Shown one piece after another: positions 1 through 5,573 of a stretch of DNA of 5,862 bases (positions within the stretch are counted from its first letter, which is position 1; the number at the start of each line of letters is the position of its first letter). This DNA comes from CAZEBW01 sp964510205 (GTDB taxonomy: Bacteria; Chloroflexota; Anaerolineae; VGOG01). A program made the translations under genes and the position numbers. The stretch covers positions 1 to 5,862 of the forward strand of contig CAZEBW010000133.1 in assembly GCA_964510205.1 (NCBI GenBank), read 5' to 3'. The notes under the pieces are model-generated. The model was not told where the DNA came from. It saw nothing but the letters and a program-made list of their open reading frames with translations, and searched no databases.

Positions 1-1
1 C

Positions 2-136
2 CTGCATTTCGAGCCCAACCCCAGGACCGTGGATTGGCCGGATAGAGCGAAGGCCGTCTTGAGCCGGCTGCATGGCCCGCCTGGCGTCGCCTGGCCCATC
101 GTGGAGATGCGCGGCGGCGACGTGCGGAAGATCTGA
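2..136 (+). CDS. 3' end of an unrecognised gene entering from the left
   Basis: An open frame runs from the window edge to a TGA at 134-136 and gives 44 residues, beginning LHFEPNPRTVDWPDRA and ending VEMRGGDVRKI. The composition is protein-like: a charged helix-like stretch around DRAKAVLSRL, then Gly/Pro-rich residues, then a hydrophobic WPIVEM segment. I do not recognise a family, and the start lies outside the window. It points the same way as the 217-codon gene at 396 but is separated from it by about 260 bases, so a shared operon is possible but not shown. A chance open frame in GC-rich DNA is the main alternative. Confidence 0.45.
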   Translation: MHFEPNPRTVDWPDRAKAVLSRLHGPPGVAWPIVEMRGGDVRKI

Positions 137-395
137 GGGGGATGGCTAGAGGCCGTAAGGGAACAGCAGCACGGCAGAGGATTTCACGGTCACGGCGCAG
201 GTCACGTCGCCTCGAAGCAGGGCCAAGGATCGGTCTCTTTTCTGGCTGAGGCGTTCGAACTGGCCACAGAGAAGGCGAGGCGCCTCTGCTCGAGCACAGC
301 GTGCACACCGTGGCTGACGATTCCGTGGTCGGCACGGCCAATCCGCTGAAGTGCTTTAGAGACTGAAACGACAACATCTAGAAAGGGGACGCTAA
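137..395. other. intergenic stretch without a supported gene
   Basis: No frame here is long enough with a good start to be called. A frame open from about 253 to the TGA at 364-366 reads protein-like near its end (TVADDSVVGTANPLKCFRD) but has no convincing start or ribosome binding site, and could be a decayed remnant. I found no clear -35/-10 pair for the gene at 396 and no terminator hairpin with a T-run after the gene ending at 136. Confidence 0.4.
381..389 (+). promoter_or_regulatory. ribosome binding site of the 396 gene
   Basis: The purine run GAAAGGGGA ends 6 nt before the ATG at 396. This is good Shine-Dalgarno spacing, and it supports that ATG as the start, which is also the first Met in the frame. 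Confidence 0.65.
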
Positions 396-1049
396 ATGTC
401 TAATACCGATATCGAGCATGAAATCGCACTAGAGAAACCGCAAATCCCGAAGACTCTTCCAGATTTGGATTACGATCCCTTCCAAGAAGACCGCCACTTC
501 GCGTTTCAAAGCCTGGACGATGCACTGGGGGCCGTGGCGGAGTGCATTGCTGAAGAGCGGGGCAGCCAGTGGAAATTGGGGGCTGTAGTGGCGTCCGCCG
601 TGGACACACACGGCAGATACGGCACGTACAAACAGATGGCCAGTGTGTGTGCATACACCACGCGGCGGCTCAAGACCTTCGAGATGCTGCACCGCACCTT
701 CCCGCCAGAGCTCCGTTTCCCCGACCAGCCCTTGCTGTTGTACGAGACGGCGCTCCAGGCGGATAACCCTGTGCTGGCGCTCAAAACGGCCCTCGACGAA
801 GAGTGGTCGCCACGGGAGCTCGCAGACGCCATCTCCAAGGCCAAAGGCGAGACGGTGAGTCGGGTCAAGCTCTTCAGCGGCGAGGCAGTGGTGGTAGTTG
901 AGGGAAGTGATTGGCAAGTGCGTGTGGAAGCCGACCGAGACTGGCCCGATGGGGACGGAGTTCACAGGGCACACGTGACCGTTCGCCAGATCATCGAGGA
1001 AGAGGCTGGCGACGACGGCGCAGAGCCTCACGTCGATCTACACGGATGA
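396..1049 (+). CDS. unknown 217-residue protein, possibly DNA-binding (mobile-element style)
   Basis: I cannot assign a family with certainty. There is no signal peptide or membrane segment, so it is probably cytoplasmic. Residues 1-35 are polar and likely disordered. Residues 38-150 look mostly helical: an amphipathic helix (SLDDALGAVAECIAEER), a Gly/Tyr turn (GRYGTYKQ), helix MASVCAYTTRRLKTFEMLHR, then FPPELRFPD and EEWSPRELADAIS. From memory, the spacing of FPPE-R and a later W-S/T-x-R-E-L-x-x-A-I resembles helical modules in putative DNA-binding proteins of plasmids and phages; this is inference only. Residues 160-200 look beta-rich (EAVVVVEGSDWQVRVEA, AHVTVRQI), and the tail is acidic (EEEAGDDGAE). 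The start at 396 has a good Shine-Dalgarno sequence. Residues about 103-148 recur as a broken copy just downstream, which supports this as a real gene. It converges with the giant gene on the other strand. Confidence 0.8.
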   Translation: MSNTDIEHEIALEKPQIPKTLPDLDYDPFQEDRHFAFQSLDDALGAVAECIAEERGSQWKLGAVVASAVDTHGRYGTYKQMASVCAYTTRRLKTFEMLHRTFPPELRFPDQPLLLYETALQADNPVLALKTALDEEWSPRELADAISKAKGETVSRVKLFSGEAVVVVEGSDWQVRVEADRDWPDGDGVHRAHVTVRQIIEEEAGDDGAEPHVDLHG

Positions 1050-1136
1050 CCCAGCTAGCAGGTTTCGCTCGTCTTCATCGGCGCCTTTGCCCACCGAGAA
1101 GAGGGTCAGTTGATCATCATGAAGCGGGGCAGGTCT

Positions 1137-1274
1137 CGCCAGAGCTTCGCTTCCCCGACCGGCCTTTGCTCCTCTGCGAGACGACGCTCCAGGCGGATAA
1201 CGCTGTACTGGCGCCGAAGACGGCCCTCAACGAACGGTGATCACTACGGAAGCTCGCGGACGCTGTCTCCAACA
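1137..1274 (+). pseudogene. decayed partial copy of the 396-1049 gene
   Basis: These 138 bases align without gaps to 703-840 at a constant offset of 434. I count about 26 mismatches by eye, roughly 81% identity. In the matching frame the peptide reads PELRFPDRPLLLCETTLQAD, then NAVLAPKTALNER, a stop at 1238-1240 where the intact gene has Trp, then SLRKLADAVSNK. About 33 of 45 residues match. No start codon, upstream domain or downstream beta-rich region is preserved. A weaker match may extend left to the ATG-like triplet at 1119 with a 1-base indel. Bases 1050-1136 hold nothing else I can support. The right end overlaps the last ten codons and stop of the opposite-strand giant gene. It could be a tandem paralogue later truncated by rearrangement, or a short segmental duplication. 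Confidence 0.85.
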
Positions 1275-4200
1275 AGTGTTGAATCCGCGCCAGGAATGAG
1301 GGGCAGGTAGACTCTCCAGACGGAGTAGTAGGCGTATTTCAGGTCGCCGTCGGTGCCGTCGTAGTAGCTGATGTGGGGAGATCCGTTCTCATCCAGGACC
1401 AGGGAGGTATACAGTCCGACGATCGCTTCGCTGTCCACGCTCTCATAGTGCCAGCCGGCGGTGTCCAGATAGACATACTTCAGGTCGGCGTTGGAGTGGT
1501 GGTAGTAGCTGATGTGCGGGTATCCACCTCCATCCAAGGCCAGGGAAGTGTACTCACCGACGTATCCCTCGCTGTCCAGGGTCTGGATGTGCCAGCCAAG
1601 GGCGTCCCGGTAAGCATACTTCAGGTCATAGTAGGGCTGGTAAGCGAAGTAACTGATGTGGGGACGCCCGTCCCCATCCAGGGCCAGGGAGGTACACCAG
1701 CTTCCCTCGCTGTCCACCGTCTCGATGTGCCAGCCAGAGGCATCCTGGTAGGCGTACTTCAGGTCGCCTCTGCCGTCGTAACTGATGTGCGGATAGCTGC
1801 CTTCGTCCAGGGCCAGCGAGGTGTACCAGCCCCACACGCTGTCCACCGTCTCGATGTGCCAGCCCGAGGCGTCCTGATAGGCGTACTTCAGGTCGCTGCT
1901 GTCGTAACCGAGGTAGCTGATGTGTGGATACCCGTCCCCATCCAGGGCCAGGGAGATGAACCAGCCTCCCTCGCTGTCCACGGTCTCGACGTGCCAGCCG
2001 GAGGCATCCTGGTAGGCGTACTTGAGGTCGTCGTTTGTGCTGTCGTAGTAGCCGATGTGCGGATAACCGTCCTCGTCCAGGGCCAGGGAGGTGAACCCGC
2101 TAAAGGGACCTGGCTCTGTGTCTACAGTTTGAATCTGCCAGCCCGATTCGTCCCGGTAGGCGTACTTCAGGTCGTGGTTGCCGAAGTCGTAGTAACTGAT
2201 GTGGGGGTAACGGTTTCCATCCAGGGCCAGGGAGGTGAAGAAGCCGACATCTCCCGTGCTGTCCACGGTCTCGGTGTGCCAGCCGACAGCATCCTGATAG
2301 GCGTACTTCAAGTATTTCAAGTCTTCACTGTAGCTGTGGTAGTAGCTGATGTGCGGATACCCCTCTCCATCCAGGGCCAGAGAGGTGAACCAGCCTCCCT
2401 CGCTGTCCACGGTCTCGATGTGCCAGCCGGAGCTGTCCTGGTAGGCATACCGTAGGTCGTCGCCATAATAACTAATGTGTGGATAGTCGTTGCCATCCAG
2501 GGCCAGGGAAGTCCAGGAGCCGCCGTACTCCTCGCTGTCCACGGTCTCGACGTGCCAGCCGGAGGCGTCCTGGTGGGCGTACTTCAAGTTGCCCCCGCCC
2601 CAGTAGCTGATGTGCAGATACCCGTCTCCATCCAGAGCCAGTGAGGTGAACCAGCCCCCTTCGCTGTCCACGATTTCGATGTGCCAGCCGGAGGCGTCCT
2701 GGTAGGCGTACCTTAGGTCGCCCCACCCTAAGTAGCTAATGTGTGGGTAGCCGTCTCCATCCAGGACCAGGGAGGCGTACCAGCCTACATCTCTCTCCCA
2801 ATCCACAGTCTCAATGTGCCAGCCGGAGGCGTCCTGGTAGGCATACCTCAGGTCATAATATGGGTGGTAGGCGTAGTAGCTGATGTGCGGATACCCGCCA
2901 CTGTCCAGGACCAAAGAGGTAAACCAGCCAACGCTTTCTTCGCTGTCCACGGTCTCGACGTGCCAACCGGAGCCGTCCTGGTAGGCATATTTCAGGCTGC
3001 CGCTGGTGTAGTCGTGATAGCTGAGGTGTGGATACTCGCCATCATCCAAGATCAAGGAAGCATAGGGGCCAACTCCAGAGGAGTCATCCACCGTCTCGTA
3101 GTGCCAGCTCATCCCATCGTGCCAGGCGTAGTAGAGATGATCTTGGCCATAGGCGATGTGCGGATGTCCTTCGGCGTCCAGCTGCAGGCTGCGATCGGTC
3201 ATACCCCAGAACTTCCTGGGGCAGTCCACACATTCGATCACCCAGCCACCGGCGCTGGCGGATGCCGCCGGCGAGGCTGGGAGTGAGGTGAAGGCCTGGC
3301 TGGAGGGAAGAGAAGTGGGTGTGTTGGTGGGAGCGGGAGTGGGAGTGACGAGGGGCAGACCGTGCTTGACGAAGTAGGGTAGGAAGGTCGCATATCCTCC
3401 CCCAACCTCCCAGAGGATGGTCTTAATGGGAAGTATACCAGTGTACAAATTGGTGACATATCTGCCGTCAGGAAACGCCTCTCCGTCGGGGCCCGATAGC
3501 TCCAGGGACTCCGTCCCAGACCCTGTGAAAGCCCTGACCTGTTCCACCAGAACGCTGCCCACGTTGTCATAGAGCCTTACCCCGATCTCCTCGCCGTGCA
3601 TGTTATGGTAGCTGACGACCAGGTAGACCACGCTCGTCCCAGAGGGAAACCAGGTTCTCTCTGGCCCTCCCGGAGCAGCGCTCATGTGAGCATCTGTAAT
3701 AGCCCCCCGAATGGGTGTGCAGGTTGGAGTGGCGGTCGGAGTCGGGGTGAACAAGGGGGTGGGCGTCGGGGCTTCGTCGAAGACAACCCTCAGCTGGTAG
3801 GCCTTGCTGGGGTCGAAGCGGCCCTGGATGCTGTAGACCTTTACGTAGTGCCTCCCTGCCTGTACGGGCTGATGGGTGACGGTGATCGTCTCCTCGCCGG
3901 CCCAATTCGCCTCCGTGACCAGGCGGTTGTAAGCAGCGTCGTAGAGATCGAGACCATAGGTCACATGCTCTGGGTTCGGAACCACCAGGTTGGCCGAGAT
4001 GGGATTCAGGGTCTGGACGTCAAACCGAAAGTAGTCCAGATCGGTAGGCTCGCTGATGTATGCTGAGTGGGCATGATTGGAGCGTATCGGATAGGCGGTG
4101 TAGAAGGAGTCGTTAGACTCGTAGAGATCATAGCCCGGGGTGGGCGTCGGCGTGGGTGTGCCAGTGGGCGTCGGCGTGCTGGTTTCCGCCGCTGTGACGG

Positions 4201-5368
4201 AAGGCGTTGGCGTGTCTGTGGCAGTGGGGGTGAGCGGAGGGATGAAGAAGGTGTACTTGCTTACTCCACCCCTCCAGGTAGCAAACCAGAGGTTGCCTTC
4301 GTGGTCCACAGCAATGGCGGCAACGTAGTCGCTGGCCAACCCTGAGGTTGCGGTATCGTAGGTCGTCCAATTCGTTCCATCGAACTCGCTCACCCCAGCG
4401 TCGGTACCGAACCACTTGTGGCCCGCCAAGTCTATGGCAATGGCGTTGACCTTCTCGCCTACCAGTCCGCTGGACTCGGCCACGTAGGTTGTCCAGGCGC
4501 TGCCGTCGAATCGGCTCACCGCCGCCTGGAGGCAGTCGAAGGTGTCATGCCAGGCCCAATATCCGTTGGTACACCCTCCAAACCACTTCACACTGGCGCC
4601 GTCAATGCCAATGGACCGGACATGGTCGCTCGCTAACCCCGAGTTCGAGCTGGTGTAAGTCGTCCAGGAAGCCCCGTCGAATTGGCTCACCCCACCGGTA
4701 GACGTGGCAACCCACACCCCGCCAGCGCCGTCTGCGGCAAGGGCGTTGATGGCGTCGGATTCCAACGCCGAGTTTGAAGTGTCGTAGGTTGTCCAGCTCG
4801 TCCCGTCGAACTTGCTCACTCCAGCCCCATACACGTCATCCAATCTGGTGCCGAACCACTTGTTTCCCTCATGGTCTATGGCAATGGACGAGACATAGTC
4901 GAAGGCCAGACCAGAGTTCTCGGTGTCATAGGTGGTCCAACTGGTCCCATCGAACCGGCTTACCCCGCCAGCGGTACCGAACCAAAGAGACGCCTCTTCT
5001 ATGGCGACCGCAGTGACGTGATTGTGCACCAACCCACAGGACGTGTCGTAGGTCGTCCAGTTCTCCCCATCGAACTTGCTCACCCCGCGAGAGGTGCCAA
5101 ACCACTGGTTGCCCTCTTGGTCTATAGCTATGGACAGGACGTAATCCGAGGCGAGCCCTGAGTTCGAGGTGTCATAAGTCTCCCAGTACCCTTCTTCCGC
5201 TTGCTGAAAGCCCGCTGCCTGGGATAAAGAGGCCAAGCTGCTGAGAAGAGCAGGGGGCAACTGGCGCTCGAGGGTGTTTATAAGAGCGGCAAGAAGCACG
5301 AGGACCACCGTGAAATAGAGCAGTTTGGTGAGCACGGTGGTGATCCACTTGATAGCCAACCTGATCAT
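1244..5368 (-). CDS. giant membrane-anchored multi-propeller surface protein (Reg_prop repeats, PPC, 14 C-terminal repeats)
   Basis: This 1374-residue protein is exported or anchored and has no visible catalytic domain. Its parts in order: basic N-terminus and hydrophobic helix (about 12-32); seven Reg_prop-like repeats (62-376, signatures SIAIDxEGNxWFGT and GVSxFDGxxW-TTYDT); Thr-Pro linker (379-412); PPC domain (413-530, starting YDLYESNDS, with DLDYFRFDV and YGLDLYD); Thr-Pro linker (533-553); Ig/FlgD-like beta segment (about 556-650, ending FPDGRYVTNLYTG); TFLPYFVKHG (661-670); third linker (674-707); fourteen repeats of about 45 residues (708-1358, consensus SLALDGDGYPHISYY ... DLKYAYQDASGWHIETVD); and VYLPLIPG (1353-1360). 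In known proteins Reg_prop repeats form periplasmic sensor propellers of hybrid kinases and PPC domains accompany secreted enzymes; here neither kinase nor protease follows. A binding, adhesion or scaffold role outside the membrane is inferred. The start at 5368 has AGAGGA 5 nt upstream and a strong promoter further up. The last ten residues read through the neighbouring gene relic. Confidence 0.93.
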   Translation of the reverse strand: MIRLAIKWITTVLTKLLYFTVVLVLLAALINTLERQLPPALLSSLASLSQAAGFQQAEEGYWETYDTSNSGLASDYVLSIAIDQEGNQWFGTSRGVSKFDGENWTTYDTSCGLVHNHVTAVAIEEASLWFGTAGGVSRFDGTSWTTYDTENSGLAFDYVSSIAIDHEGNKWFGTRLDDVYGAGVSKFDGTSWTTYDTSNSALESDAINALAADGAGGVWVATSTGGVSQFDGASWTTYTSSNSGLASDHVRSIGIDGASVKWFGGCTNGYWAWHDTFDCLQAAVSRFDGSAWTTYVAESSGLVGEKVNAIAIDLAGHKWFGTDAGVSEFDGTNWTTYDTATSGLASDYVAAIAVDHEGNLWFATWRGGVSKYTFFIPPLTPTATDTPTPSVTAAETSTPTPTGTPTPTPTPGYDLYESNDSFYTAYPIRSNHAHSAYISEPTDLDYFRFDVQTLNPISANLVVPNPEHVTYGLDLYDAAYNRLVTEANWAGEETITVTHQPVQAGRHYVKVYSIQGRFDPSKAYQLRVVFDEAPTPTPLFTPTPTATPTCTPIRGAITDAHMSAAPGGPERTWFPSGTSVVYLVVSYHNMHGEEIGVRLYDNVGSVLVEQVRAFTGSGTESLELSGPDGEAFPDGRYVTNLYTGILPIKTILWEVGGGYATFLPYFVKHGLPLVTPTPAPTNTPTSLPSSQAFTSLPASPAASASAGGWVIECVDCPRKFWGMTDRSLQLDAEGHPHIAYGQDHLYYAWHDGMSWHYETVDDSSGVGPYASLILDDGEYPHLSYHDYTSGSLKYAYQDGSGWHVETVDSEESVGWFTSLVLDSGGYPHISYYAYHPYYDLRYAYQDASGWHIETVDWERDVGWYASLVLDGDGYPHISYLGWGDLRYAYQDASGWHIEIVDSEGGWFTSLALDGDGYLHISYWGGGNLKYAHQDASGWHVETVDSEEYGGSWTSLALDGNDYPHISYYGDDLRYAYQDSSGWHIETVDSEGGWFTSLALDGEGYPHISYYHSYSEDLKYLKYAYQDAVGWHTETVDSTGDVGFFTSLALDGNRYPHISYYDFGNHDLKYAYRDESGWQIQTVDTEPGPFSGFTSLALDEDGYPHIGYYDSTNDDLKYAYQDASGWHVETVDSEGGWFISLALDGDGYPHISYLGYDSSDLKYAYQDASGWHIETVDSVWGWYTSLALDEGSYPHISYDGRGDLKYAYQDASGWHIETVDSEGSWCTSLALDGDGRPHISYFAYQPYYDLKYAYRDALGWHIQTLDSEGYVGEYTSLALDGGGYPHISYYHHSNADLKYVYLDTAGWHYESVDSEAIVGLYTSLVLDENGSPHISYYDGTDGDLKYAYYSVWRVYLPLIPGADSTLVGDSVRELP
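1295..3247 (-). repeat. fourteen tandem repeats of about 135 bp, predicted two seven-bladed propellers
   Basis: Residues 708-1358 of the giant protein. Unit boundaries by residue: 723-761, 764-808, 809-856, 857-901, 902-944, 945-988, 989-1036, 1037-1083, 1084-1131, 1132-1176, 1177-1219, 1220-1265, 1266-1312, 1313-1358. Each unit has SLALDGxGYPHISY, a variable loop, DLKYAYQD, then SGWHIETVD. The last unit lacks the GWHIETVD strand, while an isolated copy of it (GGWVIECVD, 707-715) precedes the first unit. That is the arrangement expected for Velcro closure of a propeller. Length differences fall mainly in the loop after HISY and in the loop after ETVD. Units 5-11 are most alike; the first and last are most diverged. 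I recall similar repeats in many secreted bacterial proteins but cannot name a Pfam entry with confidence. Confidence 0.9.
3419..3703 (-). other. Ig-like or FlgD-like beta segment within the giant protein
   Basis: Residues about 556-650. Predicted beta strands include ITDAHMSAA, TSVVYLVVSYH, EIGVRLYDNVGSVLVEQV and TESLELSGPDG, followed by FPDGRYVTNLYTG. The late D/N-G-x-Y strand resembles FlgD/Ig-type sandwich modules. The family call is tentative. It is followed directly by TFLPYFVKHG, which looks like a terminal motif of a shorter ancestral protein. Confidence 0.45.
3779..4132 (-). other. PPC (bacterial pre-peptidase C-terminal) domain within the giant protein
   Basis: Residues 413-530. 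It starts YDLYESNDS, followed by an A-x-x-I strand (TAYPI), then EPTDLDYFRFDVQ, YGLDLYDAAYNRL, AGRHYVKVYS and YQLRVVF. This matches the PPC order (YExNDS, DxDYFxF, LxLYD, GxYYVxV, YxLxV). It is flanked on both sides by Thr-Pro linkers, as usual for an independent beta-sandwich. PPC domains usually follow secreted peptidases, but no peptidase is encoded here. Confidence 0.8.
4133..4234 (-). other. Thr-Pro-rich linker (first of three)
   Basis: Residues 379-412 are dominated by TPT and PTP steps. Two shorter linkers of the same kind lie at 3710-3772 (residues 533-553) and 3248-3349 (residues 674-707). Such linkers are common between exported domains of Chloroflexota proteins and suggest flexible, possibly glycosylated spacers. 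Confidence 0.8.
4241..5185 (-). repeat. seven Reg_prop-type repeats, predicted one seven-bladed propeller
   Basis: Residues 62-376. Units begin at about residues 63, 105, 145, 193, 236, 293 and 335. Each has TTYDTxNSGLASDYVxSIAID, then EGNxWFGT, then GVSKFDGTSW. The first unit is preceded by a lone YW (61-62) that replaces the closing GxxW strand, and the seventh ends in GVSKYTFF without the Trp. This again fits a Velcro-closed seven-bladed propeller. The family matches two-component regulator propeller repeats (Reg_prop, PF07494). Unit 5 carries an insertion of about 15 residues with C266 and C279; unit 3 carries a shorter one (RLDDVYGA). Confidence 0.87.
5273..5335 (-). other. N-terminal membrane segment or signal sequence of the giant protein
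   Basis: Residues about 12-32 (VLTKLLYFTVVLVLLAALINT region) form a hydrophobic helix preceded by basic R3, K8 and K15, so the N-terminus should stay inside and the rest be exported. A cleavage site after SLSQA (about residue 51) is conceivable, but it lies far from the hydrophobic core. An uncleaved signal anchor seems more likely. Confidence 0.75.
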
Positions 5369-5373
5369 GGAAA

Positions 5374-5379
5374 TCCTCT
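5374..5379 (-). promoter_or_regulatory. ribosome binding site of the giant gene
   Basis: On the minus strand AGAGGA lies 5 nt before the ATG at 5368, within the purine stretch GAGAAGAGGA. It supports the annotated start over internal Met codons. Confidence 0.7.
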
Positions 5380-5392
5380 TCTCTAGCTATCT

Positions 5393-5478
5393 GCACGCAA
5401 AGCGTGCCAACCTCAGGAGAGGCATGAGAACGAGAGGGCGAAGACAGGCTCCTTGCCAGTGCAAGGATGCCTTCGGCA
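5393..5478 (-). promoter_or_regulatory. structured 5' leader with four small perfect hairpins
   Basis: Between the promoter and the ribosome binding site of the giant gene lie four perfect inverted repeats. In transcript order they are TGCC-GAA-GGCA (5468-5478), CCTTGC-ACTG-GCAAGG (5451-5466), CCTC-TCCT-GAGG (5411-5422) and GCACGC-TTT-GCGTGC (5393-5407). None is followed by a T-run, so these are not classic terminators. The pentamer CCTCT occurs three times in the leader and could pair with the AGAGG of the ribosome binding site. Regulation by the leader is inference. Confidence 0.4.
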
Positions 5479-5544
5479 GCTATGGAGAGGCGTCATCGCT
5501 TTCTGCCATCACAGTGAAGTCATGGACGTGATTCTCTTGAAGAC

Positions 5545-5573
5545 ATTGTACCAAATCATACAGGTTTTGTCAA
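5545..5573 (-). promoter_or_regulatory. sigma-70-type promoter of the giant gene
   Basis: On the minus strand a perfect TTGACA (-35, 5568-5573) is followed by exactly 17 bp and TACAAT (-10, 5545-5550, five of six consensus bases). Transcription would start near 5538 and leave a leader of about 170 nt before the ATG at 5368. Position, orientation and spacing all fit. Confidence 0.75.

Noticed and set aside
253..366. Short plus-strand frame ending TANPLKCFRD
   Set aside because: No usable start or ribosome binding site and only about 37 codons. Chance is a sufficient explanation.
429..1031. 200-codon open frame on the minus strand opposite the 217-codon gene
   Set aside because: The plus-strand frame has a good ribosome binding site and a related decayed copy aligned in its own frame. 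The minus frame has neither.
1047..1108. TGACCC ... GGGTCA inverted pair after the 396 gene as a terminator
   Set aside because: The arms are only 6 bp and about 50 bases apart, with no T-run.
911..1240. 109-codon plus-strand frame
   Set aside because: Its first half is a shadow of the 3' end of the 396 gene. Only its second half is meaningful, as part of the relic copy.
1373..2455. 360-codon open frame on the plus strand
   Set aside because: It is the mirror of the fourteen-repeat block: its peptide is itself periodic (VPIQGQGG, VHGLDVPA) because the opposite strand is repetitive and lacks the triplets that would make stops. No ribosome binding site.
1295..3247. CRISPR-like or satellite reading of the regular repeats
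   Set aside because: The period is about 135 bp, stays in frame with one protein and has coding-type variation. It is a protein repeat, not a spacer array.
2741..3286. 181-codon open frame on the plus strand
   Set aside because: Same cause: antisense shadow of repeat units 1-4 of the giant gene, with the same periodic peptide.
3596..4066. 156-codon open frame on the plus strand
   Set aside because: Lies opposite the PPC and Ig-like regions, whose frame gives recognisable domains; this frame gives none.
3779..4132. A secreted peptidase, suggested by the PPC domain
   Set aside because: No serine, cysteine or metal-dependent protease motif is visible elsewhere in the 1374 residues.
5393..5407. 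Hairpin GCACGC-TTT-GCGTGC as a terminator
   Set aside because: No T-run follows on either strand, and it lies just upstream of a start codon.
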